In this document: piece after piece, positions 37,196 through 47,829 of the stretch
Position numbering within the stretch: position 1 is the stretch's first letter
Layout: every line of letters starts with the position of its first letter
Assembly: GCF_003208055.1 (NCBI RefSeq)
Contig: NZ_QJUE01000001.1
Span: 219,571-283,570 of the forward strand
Direction: 5' to 3'
Origin: Prochlorococcus marinus XMU1408
GTDB lineage: Bacteria; Cyanobacteriota; Cyanobacteriia; PCC-6307; Cyanobiaceae
Length of the DNA stretch: 64,000 bases
Program-made: the position numbers and the translations under genes
Notes under the pieces: model-generated
Seen by the model: only the letters and a program-made list of their open reading frames with translations
Told to the model about the DNA's origin: nothing
Database searches by the model: none

Positions 37196-38270
37196 TATAG
37201 TCTTTTAATGTGTTAATTATTTGAATATTTTGCTTTCTTTTCTGAAGACTTATTCTGAACCAATTTTCTCCTAAGTTATTAAAAGACCTGCAGTCTCTTA
37301 ATAATATACCTCTCTTTTTCAAATTCTTAAGAAGACTTAGAACGGAATTTTTACTTTTTATTAATTGAAAATTTGTAGTTGATGGGAGAGGGCTCAGAGA
37401 AGAAAACTTCAGCAGACTTTGATTTAACCAATTTCCTTCTTCTTCAACCCATCTATGTATTTTATTTAATCTTTTTTTATGTATTTTTGAATCTTTCATT
37501 ATCATATTAGTTGCATTAATTGCTAGAATATTGACTGGCCATGGATCTCTTACCTTACACCATTCTAATAATCTATCTGCGTTAGTTATTGCATATCCAA
37601 TTCTTAATCCAGCAATGCCAAAAAGCTTAGTTAAACTCCTTATCACAATTAGGTTCTTATGGCTTTTAGTTAAATCAATAATAGATTGATTTTCACCTCC
37701 GGGTACAATAGAAATAAATGCTTCATCGCAAATTACAAGTTGATAATTAGCTAATAAATTTTCTATTGAAGAACGACTCCATAATTGTCCTGTCGGATTG
37801 TGAGGATTGGTTATCCATAAGACATTTGTTTTGGGTTTGATTGGAAATGATTGAGGCTTTTTATCACTCCAATATAACGGTAATGGACTTTCGATATAAG
37901 GAGCATTCCAACATTTTAAAGCTCTTTTATAGTCACCAAAACCAGGAGAGGGTAGAGAACTTATTCCTTTTAAACTTGCCTCTCTGGCTGCCCAAGTGAA
38001 TAATTCAGAGGCTCCATTACCAGGTAAAATCATTTCTGGGTCAATATTATGCCATGTTGAAATAGCATTTTTGACTTCAAAATAACTTCTATCGGGATAA
38101 AATTTTAAAAAACCATTTTTTATACTTTGATTTAAATAGTTAGTTAATTTTTTAGGTAATTTAAATGGAGCAATTGATGCACTTGCATCAATTATAGTTT
38201 TTGAATTTAGGCCTAATTCTCTTGCTACTTTATCTACATTACCTCCATGAATATCAAAATCTATTTTCAT
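37188..38270 (-). CDS. HisC-like aminotransferase, probable CobD threonine-phosphate decarboxylase
   Basis: 360-residue PLP enzyme: DFDIHGGNVDKVARELG is the CobD-like N-terminus, NPHNPTGQLW binds cofactor, and RSLTKLFGIAGLRIGYA holds the PLP lysine. In cobalamin synthesis CobD makes aminopropanol phosphate for the nucleotide loop, and Prochlorococcus makes pseudocobalamin, so the role fits. The alternative is a second histidinol-phosphate aminotransferase. The HGGN start and shorter length favour CobD. It converges on murG with 8 bases overlap. Confidence 0.8.
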   Translation of the reverse strand: MKIDFDIHGGNVDKVARELGLNSKTIIDASASIAPFKLPKKLTNYLNQSIKNGFLKFYPDRSYFEVKNAISTWHNIDPEMILPGNGASELFTWAAREASLKGISSLPSPGFGDYKRALKCWNAPYIESPLPLYWSDKKPQSFPIKPKTNVLWITNPHNPTGQLWSRSSIENLLANYQLVICDEAFISIVPGGENQSIIDLTKSHKNLIVIRSLTKLFGIAGLRIGYAITNADRLLEWCKVRDPWPVNILAINATNMIMKDSKIHKKRLNKIHRWVEEEGNWLNQSLLKFSSLSPLPSTTNFQLIKSKNSVLSLLKNLKKRGILLRDCRSFNNLGENWFRISLQKRKQNIQIINTLKDYIN

Positions 38271-38331
38271 TAGATTTAAGACAATATTATAAAGCTTAAA
38301 ATATGATCATTGATTGATGCTCTCTTATATT

Positions 38332-39489
38332 TTATTTCCATGGTTCTTTTGAACCGATTACCTCTTTAATGTTTCTGAATCCGTGTTTCTTCATTTGTGA
38401 GGTTAATCCATCTAAAATATCGGGTACTAAAGTTGGGCCCTCAAATATCCAACCAGTATAAATTTGAATCAGAGAAGCTCCAGCCGCAATTCTTTCCCAT
38501 GCTGATCTTGCTGAATTTATCCCACCTACCCCTATTAAAGGTAAATCATTATTAGTACTTCTTCGTAGTCTACTAATCACTTCCATTCCTCTTTTTTGTA
38601 GGGGTAGTCCACTTAATCCCCCACTCTCTTGCTCCAAAGTATTTCCAGTTTTAATTTTCAGGTTTTTTAAATCAAATCGATCTAAACTGGTATTTATTGC
38701 AATGATGCCATCTATTCCGTTGTCTTTAGAAACTTTTGCGATTTCATCAATCGCTTCATTTGAAAGATCTGGGGCAATTTTGATAAGTAAAGGAGGGCAA
38801 TTGGATATGTCTTTAAGTGTTCTTGCTAACTTTGTTATTTGTTTTGTTCCTTGTAATGAACGCAGGCCAGGGGTATTGGGCGAACTAACATTGATTACTG
38901 CATAGTCTGATAGAGGAGCTAATAATTCAAGTGACAAAGCATAGTCTTTAGGAGCTTCATCGAGAGGCGTGATTTTTGATTTTCCTAAATTTATTCCTAA
39001 GACACAAGGTCTATTCCCTGGGGTATCAATTTTTTGTTTTTCTATAGTTTTTAAAAATTTCTCTGCTCCTTCATTATTAAAGCCCATTCGATTTAAGGCT
39101 GCTTTCTCTTTGGCAATTCTAAAAAGTCTGGGTTTTGGATTGCCTTGCTGTGCATGCCAAGTGATAGTTCCTAATTCAGCGAAGCCAAATCCAAAATAAC
39201 TCCAAAGTCCAGCCCCTACTCCATTTTTGTCAAATCCAGCAGCCAGTCCTAAAGGATTTTTAAAGTTAGAACCAAAAATAGTTTGATTTAAGGTTGTGTT
39301 ATTTCTTTGAAAATCACTTGATGCTCTTGAAAGGATATTAGAAATAATTGGCATATTTCTATTTAATGATGCATATTTGATTGCATTCAGGGCCGAATTA
39401 GAAAGTATTTCGGCATCAATCCCATCATCTTGAGAAAGAAGCTGACCAAGGAGAATATTGTATAAGTCGGTTTTTTTATTTTTTAACAA
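38332..39489 (-). CDS. pyrD: Dihydroorotate dehydrogenase, class 2 (quinone-linked)
   Basis: Oxidises dihydroorotate to orotate in pyrimidine synthesis, passing electrons to the membrane quinone pool. [15 protein letters not shown] is the FMN-binding start, [14 protein letters not shown] contains the catalytic serine region, and [20 protein letters not shown] the phosphate loop. The extra N-terminal helices (about 1-50) mark class 2. The TTG start at 39489 overlaps rnhA by 14 bases. 385 residues. Confidence 0.95.
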   Translation of the reverse strand: MLKNKKTDLYNILLGQLLSQDDGIDAEILSNSALNAIKYASLNRNMPIISNILSRASSDFQRNNTTLNQTIFGSNFKNPLGLAAGFDKNGVGAGLWSYFGFGFAELGTITWHAQQGNPKPRLFRIAKEKAALNRMGFNNEGAEKFLKTIEKQKIDTPGNRPCVLGINLGKSKITPLDEAPKDYALSLELLAPLSDYAVINVSSPNTPGLRSLQGTKQITKLARTLKDISNCPPLLIKIAPDLSNEAIDEIAKVSKDNGIDGIIAINTSLDRFDLKNLKIKTGNTLEQESGGLSGLPLQKRGMEVISRLRRSTNNDLPLIGVGGINSARSAWERIAAGASLIQIYTGWIFEGPTLVPDILDGLTSQMKKHGFRNIKEVIGSKEPWK

Positions 39490-39961
39490 AATCTTTTAAT
39501 TGTATTTTTCGACCTTTAGAAAAAGCTACTGCAATAGCATCAACTCTATCATTATCCTTTTCACCACTATGCCCTTTGACATATTCAAATTTGATTTTTG
39601 GCAGTTCAGGTTGGTCAAGAGCTTTCCATAAATCTTGATTGAGAACTGTTTTTCCAGATGAAGTTTTCCAGCCTTTCTTTTTCCAATTTGGCATCCATTT
39701 TTCCATTCCATCAATTAGGTATTTGCTATCAGTTTTAATAGTTAAAGAAGGATGAAATTGTATCTTTTTTAATTTTTCTAGAACAAATAATGCGGCTTTT
39801 AATTCCATACGATTATTTGTTGTCTCGGGATCGTAACCTCCAAATTCAATTTCACTCCCATCTTCGAATCTAATTAATGCTCCCCAGCCACCTGGACCAG
39901 GATTACCGCTACATGCTCCATCAGTTGCTGCTGCGATAGCAAATTTTTCTTTTTTAGACAT
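39476..39961 (-). CDS. rnhA: Ribonuclease HI
   Basis: Cuts RNA in RNA:DNA hybrids, clearing R-loops and primers. Active-site acids are visible: Asp in [16 protein letters not shown], Glu in RMELKAAL, Asp in KTDSKYL and a final Asp in ENDRVDAIA. 161 residues, standard length. It follows the ribosomal-protein terminator immediately, so it must have its own promoter or depend on read-through. It overlaps pyrD. Confidence 0.97.
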   Translation of the reverse strand: MSKKEKFAIAAATDGACSGNPGPGGWGALIRFEDGSEIEFGGYDPETTNNRMELKAALFVLEKLKKIQFHPSLTIKTDSKYLIDGMEKWMPNWKKKGWKTSSGKTVLNQDLWKALDQPELPKIKFEYVKGHSGEKDNDRVDAIAVAFSKGRKIQLKDFVKK

Positions 39962-39989
39962 AAAAAAATCGGTCTATTTAGACCGATTT
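39962..39989 (-). terminator. Strong intrinsic terminator after rplL
   Basis: AAATCGGTC-TATTTA-GACCGATTT, a perfect 9-bp stem. Read on the minus strand it is followed by a run of seven T, the classical rho-independent form. It lies 45 bases after rplL and one base before the rnhA ATG. Confidence 0.88.
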
Positions 39990-40033
39990 CATATAAGCAG
40001 ATAAAAGGTGTTTTTCCAGTAATTTAAAATTAT

Positions 40034-40429
40034 TTATTTTAAAGTTACTTTTCCACCAACAGCCTCAATTGCTTTCTTTAAAGCTTCAGCATCTTCTTTG
40101 GTAGCTCCTTCTTTTATTGTTTTTGGAGCAGCCTCAACTAGGGCTTTTGCCTCGCCAAGGCCTAAACCTGTGGCATTGCGAACCTCTTTAAGGACTTTAA
40201 TTTTAGATGAAGCGTCAAAGCTTTCTAAAACAACTTCAAATTCAGTTTTTTCTTCGGCAGCATCAGCACCATCGCCACCACCAGCAGCTCCTGGAGCTGC
40301 CATGACAACGCCAGCAGATGCGGCAGCAGAGACACCAAAAGCTTCTTCTATTTGCTTTACAAGCTCTGAAGCTTCAAGCAATGAGAGGCTTTTTAATGAA
40401 TCTAAAATTTCATCGGTTTTTGCAGACAT
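40034..40429 (-). CDS. rplL: Ribosomal protein bL12 (L7/L12)
   Basis: Stalk protein that recruits translation GTPases. The N-terminal dimerisation domain (about 1-35), an Ala/Gly-rich hinge (about 36-55) and the C-terminal factor-binding domain with [20 protein letters not shown] are all present. 131 residues. Follows rplJ by about 50 bases and ends the operon before a strong terminator. Confidence 0.98.
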   Translation of the reverse strand: MSAKTDEILDSLKSLSLLEASELVKQIEEAFGVSAAASAGVVMAAPGAAGGGDGADAAEEKTEFEVVLESFDASSKIKVLKEVRNATGLGLGEAKALVEAAPKTIKEGATKEDAEALKKAIEAVGGKVTLK

Positions 40430-40481
40430 GGTTTAAATCAGCAACTAAATAAGTAGAAAACAAATAGTTAAATAAGACAGA

Positions 40482-41009
40482 TCAGCTCTCGCCACTCTCA
40501 GAGTGTTGTTTAAGAGATCTTGCAAGTCCAGAGGGAACCTCATTAATACCAATAGCAATTTTGCTTGTTATGGAATTCATTGCACCAGCAATTTGTGCCA
40601 TAAGTGCTTCCTTGCTAGGAAGTTTTGCAATCGCTTTGATTTCTTCTTGGGATAAAAGTTTGCCTTCGAAAAGACCTCCCTTTGTCTCAGATTTTTGAGT
40701 TTCCTTTTGAAATGCTTGAACAGCTTTAACAGCACTACCAACATCTCCCTTGATTAAAACAAAGGCGTTAGTTCCAGTTAGCAATGAATCCAAACCACTC
40801 CAGGAATCTTTTCCTTTTATGGCGTGACGCATCAAGGTATTTTTAGTGACCTTGCAAACGCCTTGGCTTTCTTGCAATCTTGAGCGCAAGTCAGACATCT
40901 CTTTTGTGGATAAGCCCTTGTAATCAAGAACTAGAGCCATTTCGGAGTTATCTAGTAGATCCTCTAATTTTTCGACGATCTGTTTTTTGCTTTCCAGCGT
41001 GCGGCCCAT
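40482..41009 (-). CDS. rplJ: Ribosomal protein uL10
   Basis: Base of the L12 stalk. ATG 41009 gives [19 protein letters not shown], the normal N-terminus, and 175 residues; reading further upstream would run into the structured leader. [17 protein letters not shown] and [15 protein letters not shown] are family motifs, and the C-terminal helix binds L12 dimers. Expression is probably controlled by the leader RNA just upstream. Confidence 0.97.
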   Translation of the reverse strand: MGRTLESKKQIVEKLEDLLDNSEMALVLDYKGLSTKEMSDLRSRLQESQGVCKVTKNTLMRHAIKGKDSWSGLDSLLTGTNAFVLIKGDVGSAVKAVQAFQKETQKSETKGGLFEGKLLSQEEIKAIAKLPSKEALMAQIAGAMNSITSKIAIGINEVPSGLARSLKQHSESGES

Positions 41010-41089
41010 AATAATTGGATCGAATCGGGGGAAGAACTGGACATGCGGCCATGTTCCATTAGGAATCGAGGCCGCTAACGATTCAATCC

Positions 41090-41210
41090 AAAAAGAAAAA
41101 AATCTTGCGTATACCTCGGCGGGTTTTATAGATGCTATTAAACAAATGCTGAATAGCTCATACCTGCTGTCTTTGGCTGGGCGCATGCCCTGTGGCTATG
41201 CCACCTAACT
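41090..41210 (-). promoter_or_regulatory. L10-type ribosomal protein leader RNA
   Basis: The 218-base gap between rplA and rplJ is unusually GC-rich and structured. On the minus strand it contains AGACAGCAGG (41172-41163) and later CCCGCCGAGGTA (41123-41112), matching the conserved halves of the bacterial L10 leader that binds the L10-L12 complex and represses translation. Two further hairpins precede them: GTGGC-ATA-GCCAC (41204-41192) and GGGC-ATGC-GCCC (41190-41179). Boundaries are approximate. Confidence 0.82.
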
Positions 41211-41227
41211 AATTTACAACAAGGGGG

Positions 41228-41935
41228 TCACTTTTCTTTCTGTAAGTCTTGTAATTCGTTGATATCTAGTTCTACTGATGGACCCATAGTTGATGTAATG
41301 AAGAAGCTTCTCCAGAATTTACCCTTTGCTCCACTAGGTTTATTTTTCTCTATGGTTCCCTGCAAAACTTTAAGATTTTCAAGTAGTGCATCTTCAGAAA
41401 AACTTGCTTTACCAAATCGAACATGAACAATTCCTGCTTTATCTGCTCTGAATTCAAGTTTTCCTGCTTTAAATTCTTTTATAGCTCCTGCCAGATCGGT
41501 AGTAACTGTTCCTGCTTTTGGATTAGGCATTAGTCCTCTGGGACCAAGAACTCTTCCTAGTTTTGCCACCTTAGGCATCATATCTGGAGTTGAAATTAGA
41601 AGGTCAAAGTTCATTTCTCCTTTATTGATTGAATCAACTAAATCTTCTTCTCCAGCTAGATCAGCGCCTGCTTTAGTTGCCTCAGATACTTTTTCACCAC
41701 GGGTGACTACTGCTATGCGAACTTTTTGTCCAGTACCATTTGGCAAAGCAACTGTTGTCCGCAGTTGTTGATCAGTATATTTTGGGTCAATACCTAGTCT
41801 TATATGAGCTTCAATAGTCTCATCGAATTTTGCATTAGCATTTTCTTTTACTAGCTTTATCGCTTCAATTGGAGAATATGACCGCTCTTCCACTTTGGAA
41901 AGTAACGTCGTCATCCTTTTAGAAAAATTTTTCAT
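41228..41935 (-). CDS. rplA: Ribosomal protein uL1
   Basis: Large-subunit protein of the mobile L1 stalk near the E site; also a translational repressor in many bacteria. [20 protein letters not shown] and [19 protein letters not shown] are diagnostic. 235 residues. Transcribed 69 bases after rplK. Confidence 0.98.
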   Translation of the reverse strand: MKNFSKRMTTLLSKVEERSYSPIEAIKLVKENANAKFDETIEAHIRLGIDPKYTDQQLRTTVALPNGTGQKVRIAVVTRGEKVSEATKAGADLAGEEDLVDSINKGEMNFDLLISTPDMMPKVAKLGRVLGPRGLMPNPKAGTVTTDLAGAIKEFKAGKLEFRADKAGIVHVRFGKASFSEDALLENLKVLQGTIEKNKPSGAKGKFWRSFFITSTMGPSVELDINELQDLQKEK

Positions 41936-42004
41936 AATAAATTGGGGTGCATTCGACTTTTGGTCTCCCCCAGATAAGAGAACTTAAATAATTTTACGAT
42001 CTGA

Positions 42005-42430
42005 TTAGTCCTTTATGGAAACTCCCATGTTTTTGGCAGTCCCCTCAATAACTTTCATCGCTGATTCGATGCTAGTGCAATTGAGATCTGGAAGTTTTGT
42101 TTTAGCAATTTCTTCCAGTTGACTTTTACTTATGGAACCAGCATCTCCTTTCGCTGACTCTCCAGAACCTTTTGCAATGCCTGCTGCTTTAGTTATCAAA
42201 ACAGAAGCAGGAGGGGTTTTTGTTATGAAAGTAAAACTTCTGTCTTCAAAAACTGAAATTTCTACAGGTATTACAAAACCAGCTTTGTCCTGTGTACGCG
42301 AATTGTATTCCTTACAAAACGCCATTATGTTAACCCCGTGTTGACCAAGGGCAGGGCCTACAGGAGGAGCTGGATTAGCTTTACCAGCCTGTAAGGCTAA
42401 CTTGATCAGGGCTACTACTTTCTTTGCCAT
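42005..42430 (-). CDS. rplK: Ribosomal protein uL11
   Basis: Binds the GTPase-associated centre of 23S rRNA and is needed for alarmone signalling by ribosome-bound Rel enzymes. [20 protein letters not shown] and [19 protein letters not shown] are family signatures. 141 residues, standard. Followed by rplA. Confidence 0.98.
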   Translation of the reverse strand: MAKKVVALIKLALQAGKANPAPPVGPALGQHGVNIMAFCKEYNSRTQDKAGFVIPVEISVFEDRSFTFITKTPPASVLITKAAGIAKGSGESAKGDAGSISKSQLEEIAKTKLPDLNCTSIESAMKVIEGTAKNMGVSIKD

Positions 42431-42534
42431 CGGCTAAAAATTGAACTAATGCGGAAAATCCGAAACAAGTCAGATTAAATTATCTAATAAACTTAACTCC
42501 TAGACTGACCAGACAGCAAAAGGAATTTAAAAAA

Positions 42535-43203
42535 TCAATTTTGTTTGGTTATTTGAGAAAATTCAAGTTCGACAGGAGTTTCTCTACCAAAAATTGATAA
42601 AAGAGCTTTAAGTTTGTTTCTTTCTCCTGAAACTTCAATTACTTCTCCTTGGAAATCTTTAAAAGGACCTGAAGTCACAACAATCTGATCTCCTTCTTCT
42701 ACATCTAATTTCACAACAGTTTTCTTTTCAGCTGCACGTTTGAAAATTCTATTTACCTCTTGTCTGCTTAAGGGACGAGGTTTTATGTGACCTCGGGCTT
42801 TACCAGTCGCTCTTCGATCTTCTGCGCCAACAAAATTAATAACATTTGGAGTACTTCTTACAGCCATCATTGTGTCTTCATCTAACACCATGCGAACTAG
42901 AACGTATCCAGGAAAAACTTTTTCTTCCGTGGTCTGCCTGCTGCCATCTTTTTTTAGCTTTACTGCTGGTGTTTGAGGGATTTCTATTTCTATAATTCTG
43001 TCATTAACACCAAGAGTGATGGCTCTTTGTTCAAGTGTTGCTTTTACTTTTTTTTCGCAACTTGATGCAACTTGAATAGCATACCAACGTGCAATATTTG
43101 TCTTTATTGTTTGATTTGAAAAAAATGATTGATCATCCTGATTTGTTTCTGATCTATCAATTATTTTAGAATCTTTATTTGGGGTGGTTTCAGTCTCAGA
43201 CAC
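42535..43203 (-). CDS. nusG: Transcription elongation/termination factor NusG
   Basis: Binds RNA polymerase and couples it to the ribosome or Rho. The NGN domain begins near RWYAIQVASSCEKKVKATLE, and the KOW domain is EEGDQIVVTSGPFKDFQGEV near residue 165. The 222 residues include about 35 extra polar, Asp/Asn-rich N-terminal residues compared with the usual 180-residue protein. Lies between secE and rplK, the ancestral bacterial order. Confidence 0.97.
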   Translation of the reverse strand: MSETETTPNKDSKIIDRSETNQDDQSFFSNQTIKTNIARWYAIQVASSCEKKVKATLEQRAITLGVNDRIIEIEIPQTPAVKLKKDGSRQTTEEKVFPGYVLVRMVLDEDTMMAVRSTPNVINFVGAEDRRATGKARGHIKPRPLSRQEVNRIFKRAAEKKTVVKLDVEEGDQIVVTSGPFKDFQGEVIEVSGERNKLKALLSIFGRETPVELEFSQITKQN

Positions 43204-43245
43204 TGGAAAAAAATGTGAGTGGTTTAAAAATTTTGATTATTCAAC

Positions 43246-43488
43246 TCAGCGGAATATCTGAGTAGAAGCCCATCCATAAAAACGGGACACAGCCGCAATT
43301 GATACTGCCGATAAAGTGACCATTAAAATCACAGCAACAGATTCACTAAAAAGCTGTTGGCGTGATGGCCATACAACAAGTTTCATTTCATCAATTGTAG
43401 AGGATAAAAAACTTTTTTTTAAGGCTGGTTTTTCCTTTTTTGCAGGAATTACCTTATCTTGATCCTCTTTAGAAGTTGGACTTGTCAC
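43246..43488 (-). CDS. secE: Preprotein translocase subunit SecE
   Basis: Clamp subunit of the SecYEG channel. 80 residues: polar N-terminus, amphipathic helix with DEMKLVVWPSRQQLFSES, then one membrane helix (SVAVILMVTLSAVSIAAVSRF). Single-span form as in most bacteria outside Enterobacteria. Starts the secE-nusG-rplKAJL operon, 72 bases after clpB. Confidence 0.96.
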   Translation of the reverse strand: MTSPTSKEDQDKVIPAKKEKPALKKSFLSSTIDEMKLVVWPSRQQLFSESVAVILMVTLSAVSIAAVSRFYGWASTQIFR

Positions 43489-43560
43489 TTTGGGAAGACT
43501 AGAAGGGAAAGTACTTTTAAAAGAATGGCTATAAACCTACACTAACTTATGTTTGATCGA

Positions 43561-46392
43561 TTAGTTATCTATTAAAAAAAGAAGTTTATTAGATTCATCA
43601 CGCTTGGTCGCAACCCTTATTGATTTTGCACCCTCAAATGCTTCTTCTAATATTTGTGTCGCCAACGGGTTTTCTAACCTTCTTCTGATAACTCTTCTAA
43701 GAGGCCTGGCTCCATATTCAGGTTCATAACCTTCTTCAGCAAGAGTTTTAATAGTGGCATCATCAACATAAAGAGCTAACCCTTGTTGTTTTAAAAGCTT
43801 CTTCAATTCATCAAGTTGAAGTCGAACTATTTGTTCTAAATTCTCGGGTTTGAGTGGCTTAAATCTTATTACTTCATCAATGCGGTTCAAAAATTCTGGT
43901 CGAAAATATTTTGATAGAGCTTCGTTGATTTGTTGATCTAATTCTTGTGCAAGCATATTTTTATTTGAATTCTCGTTTTGCACTTGAAGTGAATTATTTA
44001 AAATTGCTTTACTGGCAAGATTACTTGTCATAACAATTACTGTATTTCTAAAATCTACTGTTCGACCTTGAGAATCAGTGAGTCGTCCATCATCTAATAC
44101 CTGTAAAAGAATATTGAATACTTCTGGATGAGCTTTTTCAATTTCATCAAGTAGCAACACTGCATAAGGCCTTTTTCGTATTGCTTCAGTTAATTGACCA
44201 CCCTCTTCGTATCCCACATACCCAGGAGGCGCACCTAAAAGTCTTGAAACAGCATTTCTCTCCATGTATTCACTCATATCAAGTCTTAACAAAGCGTCCT
44301 CTTCATCAAATAAAGAATTTGCTAATGATTTAGCAAGTTCCGTTTTTCCAACACCTGTAGGGCCAAGGAAAAGAAAGGACCCTATAGGTCTTCTTATGTC
44401 TTGCATTCCAGCTCTTGCTCGACGAATTGAGGCTGCAACTGCTTGAACAGCATTTAATTGACCAATAACTTTTTTCTCTAAGTCTTGTTCCAAATTTAAG
44501 AGCTTTTGTCTTTCACCTGATAAAACTTTGCTAACAGGTATACCTGTCCATCTTGAGACAACATCTGCAATGTCATCTGGATCAACTTGGTCTTTTATTA
44601 AGGAATTACCATCTACATTGTCCTCTTTAATAGAAACTTCAATTTCTTTGATCCTTTCTTTTATTTGATAAAATTGGTTATATTTAAGTCTTTCTTTTTC
44701 TTCAAGATTTCCAGATATTTCAGCTTCCGTTATTAAATTTGCTAACTCTTCATATCTTAGTTTTAATTCTTGTAATTCATCTGATTTATCAAGTTGATCT
44801 TGCCATTTTTGCTTGATGTTATCGATTTCAACTACTAGAAAGTTTTTCTCTTCTTCTAATTTATTTATATTCTCAAATGATCTTTCTTGATTTGCATTTA
44901 AGATTAACGAATCTAAATGATTAATCTGAGATTCTTTATCTTCGATGATTTTCGGCTTTGATGTGGATTCAAGTTTTACTTGAGCTGATGCCTCGTCGAT
45001 TAAGTCAATTGCTTTATCTGGGAGACATCTATCACTTATATATCTATGTGCCAGACGAATAGCTGTAATTAGTGCTTGGTCAGTAATAGTTACTCGGTGA
45101 TGGAACTCATAGTTTTCCTTCAGCCCTTTTAAAATTTCAAGACTTAGGTCTAAACTAGGCTCTTTAATTAATACTTGCTGAAATCGTCTATCTAGTGCTA
45201 GATCTTTCTCGATTGTACGTCTATAATTTTCAGGAGTCGTTGCTCCAATACAACGTAAATCTCCATTAGCTAATAATGGTTTTAATAGACTACCAGCATC
45301 AGTATTGGATCTTTCTTTGCTTACAATTGTATGTAATTCGTCTATAAACAAGATGACTCCTTTTTCATTATTACTGATTTCACTTAGTAATGATCTAAAT
45401 CGTTCTTCAAATTGACCTCGAAATTTTGTTCCTGCTATTAATGCTCCGATATCAAGTGAAATTAGTTTGAAACCTTGAAGAGACTCTGGAAGTTCGTTAT
45501 CTATAATTTTTTGTGCCAATAATTCTGCAACTGCTGTTTTTCCAACACCTGGAGCTCCAATTAGGACTGGATTGTTTTTTCCTCGTCGAGATAAAACTTT
45601 TATAATTGCTTTTATTTCAGACTCCCTCCCAATCACAGGGTCTAATTTCCCTGCTTCAGCTTCAGCAGTAAGGTCTTTACAGTATAAATCTAATGCACTT
45701 GGCATTTCACTCAGGCTTAGAGGTTCTTGTTTTGACTTGATATCTTCTTTGCTAAGTGGTCTTTGAGGTTCGGAGGCTAAATCATTTGAAGTGGTTTCAG
45801 TTGATCTATAAGGTTTTGAATCTTTTTTTGGTTTTTCCTCTATTTGCTTAAACAAATTTCTTTTTGGTTGTTGAAATGACTTAGGCGCTGGTAGTCGTCG
45901 CAATTCCGCTTCAAGAATTTCGCTAGGTAGACCAGCTTGATAAAAAAGATCTTCTCCTAAGCGATTATCTCTACCAATTGCGATAAGAATATGAGATATT
46001 TCGATTTGATTTGATCCCCATCGAGATCGGAAATCATCAGCAGTTTCAAGTAGATTTTCTAAATCTTCACCAACAAATAAATCTGTTTGATTATTAATTG
46101 GCAGTTCAGCGAGAAAGTTTTCTAGAATTTCACTTATTTCATCATGGTTGATTGGTAAGGGATTTGTATATTTTTGGAATTTTTTATTTCTAAAAAGAAC
46201 TTCAATAAGATGTTCAACATCTAAATTTTGATGTCGCCATCTCCGGGCTGATTGTTCAGCTATTAATAGGAGATTCCAAGCTTCATCGCTAAAAGAATCT
46301 GGTTCTGTAGTGAGACTTCCATTCATTTTCGTTGAATTTTGATTCAAAGAGGTCATGTGCCGACTGCATTTAGGTTGAGATGTTTTAAGCAA
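43561..46392 (-). CDS. clpB: ClpB-type AAA+ disaggregase with long N-terminal linker
   Basis: Hexameric Hsp100 that rescues aggregated protein with DnaK. Clp N-domain (about 35-165); P-loop 1 GAPGVGKT (279-286) with Walker B VILFIDELHT; a full coiled-coil M domain between the two ATPase modules, which separates ClpB from ClpC; P-loop 2 GPTGVGKT with VLLLDEIEKAHPE; C-terminal D2-small. Between N-domain and D1 lies an unusual Lys/Ser/Pro-rich linker (about 170-230), some 60 residues where E. coli ClpB has fewer than 20. Start may be one of three Met (residues 1, 13 or 23). Cyanobacteria often have two ClpB types; this divergent one resembles ClpB2. Confidence 0.9.
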   Translation of the reverse strand: MLKTSQPKCSRHMTSLNQNSTKMNGSLTTEPDSFSDEAWNLLLIAEQSARRWRHQNLDVEHLIEVLFRNKKFQKYTNPLPINHDEISEILENFLAELPINNQTDLFVGEDLENLLETADDFRSRWGSNQIEISHILIAIGRDNRLGEDLFYQAGLPSEILEAELRRLPAPKSFQQPKRNLFKQIEEKPKKDSKPYRSTETTSNDLASEPQRPLSKEDIKSKQEPLSLSEMPSALDLYCKDLTAEAEAGKLDPVIGRESEIKAIIKVLSRRGKNNPVLIGAPGVGKTAVAELLAQKIIDNELPESLQGFKLISLDIGALIAGTKFRGQFEERFRSLLSEISNNEKGVILFIDELHTIVSKERSNTDAGSLLKPLLANGDLRCIGATTPENYRRTIEKDLALDRRFQQVLIKEPSLDLSLEILKGLKENYEFHHRVTITDQALITAIRLAHRYISDRCLPDKAIDLIDEASAQVKLESTSKPKIIEDKESQINHLDSLILNANQERSFENINKLEEEKNFLVVEIDNIKQKWQDQLDKSDELQELKLRYEELANLITEAEISGNLEEKERLKYNQFYQIKERIKEIEVSIKEDNVDGNSLIKDQVDPDDIADVVSRWTGIPVSKVLSGERQKLLNLEQDLEKKVIGQLNAVQAVAASIRRARAGMQDIRRPIGSFLFLGPTGVGKTELAKSLANSLFDEEDALLRLDMSEYMERNAVSRLLGAPPGYVGYEEGGQLTEAIRKRPYAVLLLDEIEKAHPEVFNILLQVLDDGRLTDSQGRTVDFRNTVIVMTSNLASKAILNNSLQVQNENSNKNMLAQELDQQINEALSKYFRPEFLNRIDEVIRFKPLKPENLEQIVRLQLDELKKLLKQQGLALYVDDATIKTLAEEGYEPEYGARPLRRVIRRRLENPLATQILEEAFEGAKSIRVATKRDESNKLLFLIDN

Positions 46393-46481
46393 TATGTGTA
46401 TTTTATTAAGACAAATTCGATTGATTAGGTCTTGGAAAGCAAGCTAGATTAACAATTAAGGAACATATAGGAATAATGTAG

Positions 46482-47807
<1,326 letters not shown>

Positions 47808-47829
47808 GGATTGATTGTAAATAATTCAG

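Noticed and set aside
41010..41186. N-terminal extension of rplJ
   Set aside because: This sequence is the structured L10 leader, and L10 begins at MGRTLESKK.
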